Shown piece by piece: positions 5,979-6,324 of a DNA stretch of 6,324 nucleotides; within the stretch, counting starts at the first letter, position 1; every line of letters begins with the position of its first letter. The notes under the pieces were generated by a model. That model worked only from the letters and a program-made list of their open reading frames with translations, made no database searches and was not told the origin of the DNA. The stretch spans positions 1 through 6,324 of the forward strand of contig JASLGD010000145.1 of assembly GCA_030150305.1 (NCBI GenBank), given 5' to 3'. A program made the translations under genes and the position numbers. The DNA comes from Caldimonas sp. (GTDB lineage Bacteria > Pseudomonadota > Gammaproteobacteria > Burkholderiales > Burkholderiaceae_C).

Positions 5979-6324
5979 GCCGCTGCCGGACGCTCGGGCG
6001 CGAGGCGACGCAGCGCCGGCAGCGCCACCGCGCTCCACGCCGTCGGACCGGTCGCGCCGCGGCCGGCGTCGCCCGGCGCGATCTCCCAGCGCAAGCCGTC
6101 GTCGCGCATGCCGCGCGCTTCGGCGGCTTCGCGCGACAGCGTGAAGGTCGTCGTGTCGAAGGGCAACGTCGCGCGCACGCGGTCGACGGCGTCGAGCGGC
6201 GCGCCCGCGACGGCCGTCGCTGCCGCGCCGAGCGCACCGACGGCGACGCGGCCGACGTGGAGGACGAGCGCAGTGCCCAGCGCGAGCCCGAGCTCGTCGC
6301 GCAGCGACGCGGCGAGCCGCTCGG
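5972..6324 (-). CDS. C-terminal part of a protein resembling a degenerate class III nucleotidyl cyclase, cut by the window edge
   Basis: An open frame enters from the right edge and ends at TGA 5974-5972, giving 116 residues with no start visible. The first part reads ERLAASLRDELGLALG, then LHVGRVAVGALG, then AVAGAPLDAVDRVRA. This lines up with the C-terminal half of a class III adenylate/guanylate cyclase domain, H-x-G-x-x-VVG-x-G...GDTVN-x-ASRLE, best of all with those having SREVA-like segments downstream (here SREAAEARG). Against the canonical motif, the Asp of GD is Ala and the transition-state Asn is Asp, while the Arg four residues later is kept. If the match is right, the domain is probably weak or inactive. 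The tail (about 45-116) is Ala/Arg-rich, without a recognisable domain. A GTG at 6178 could begin a 68-residue version, but similarity continues upstream of it, so I treat the gene as truncated by the window. Function is uncertain. Confidence 0.4.
   Translation of the reverse strand, partial: ERLAASLRDELGLALGTALVLHVGRVAVGALGAAATAVAGAPLDAVDRVRATLPFDTTTFTLSREAAEARGMRDDGLRWEIAPGDAGRGATGPTAWSAVALPALRRLAPERPAAAA

Noticed and set aside
1..6324. CRISPR array, tRNA, rRNA, insertion sequence or defence system
   Set aside because: No regularly spaced repeats, cloverleaf-like sequence, rRNA segment, transposase or nuclease motifs were seen on either strand.

Overview
The window is strongly GC-rich (about 70% by eye, not counted). 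It is tightly packed, and almost all genes lie on the minus strand. An OprB-type outer-membrane porin and a small exported protein point to a Gram-negative bacterium. Composition plus the KaiC-like/hybrid-kinase pair suggest a proteobacterium, perhaps a betaproteobacterium, but no marker gene here settles this.

Layout from low to high coordinate: (1) 1-54, the first 18 codons of a minus-strand gene resembling the start of an EPT-family enzyme (AroA/MurA type), with its own Shine-Dalgarno. (2) 144-2210, a 688-residue hybrid histidine kinase: degenerate receiver, coiled coil, PAS, HisKA, HATPase, intact receiver. (3) 2207-3730, a 507-residue double-domain KaiC-like ATPase whose stop overlaps the kinase start as ATGA. 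(4) 3731-3983, a non-coding gap rich in perfect GC hairpins. (5) 3984-4241, an 85-residue exported protein with two cysteines. (6) 4396-5694, an OprB-type porin. (7) 5754-5939 on the plus strand, a truncated cache-domain sensor fragment, divergent from the porin. (8) A tandem 18-bp repeat at 5943-5978. (9) 5972 to the right edge on the minus strand, the C-terminal end of a protein resembling a degenerate class III nucleotidyl cyclase.

The functional core is the KaiC-like ATPase and hybrid kinase, transcribed kaiC first and almost certainly translated as a coupled pair. The likely logic is an ATPase whose nucleotide or oligomeric state is read by the kinase and passed through its C-terminal receiver. 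The kinase's N-terminal receiver fold lacks phosphorylation residues and is a candidate docking domain. No KaiA or KaiB is visible, and the KaiC-like protein lacks the adjacent Ser-Thr pair of the cyanobacterial clock protein, so a clock function should not be assumed.

The right end looks like a rearrangement scar: the cache-domain homology stops abruptly, short repeats follow, and an oppositely oriented gene tail ends inside the repeat.
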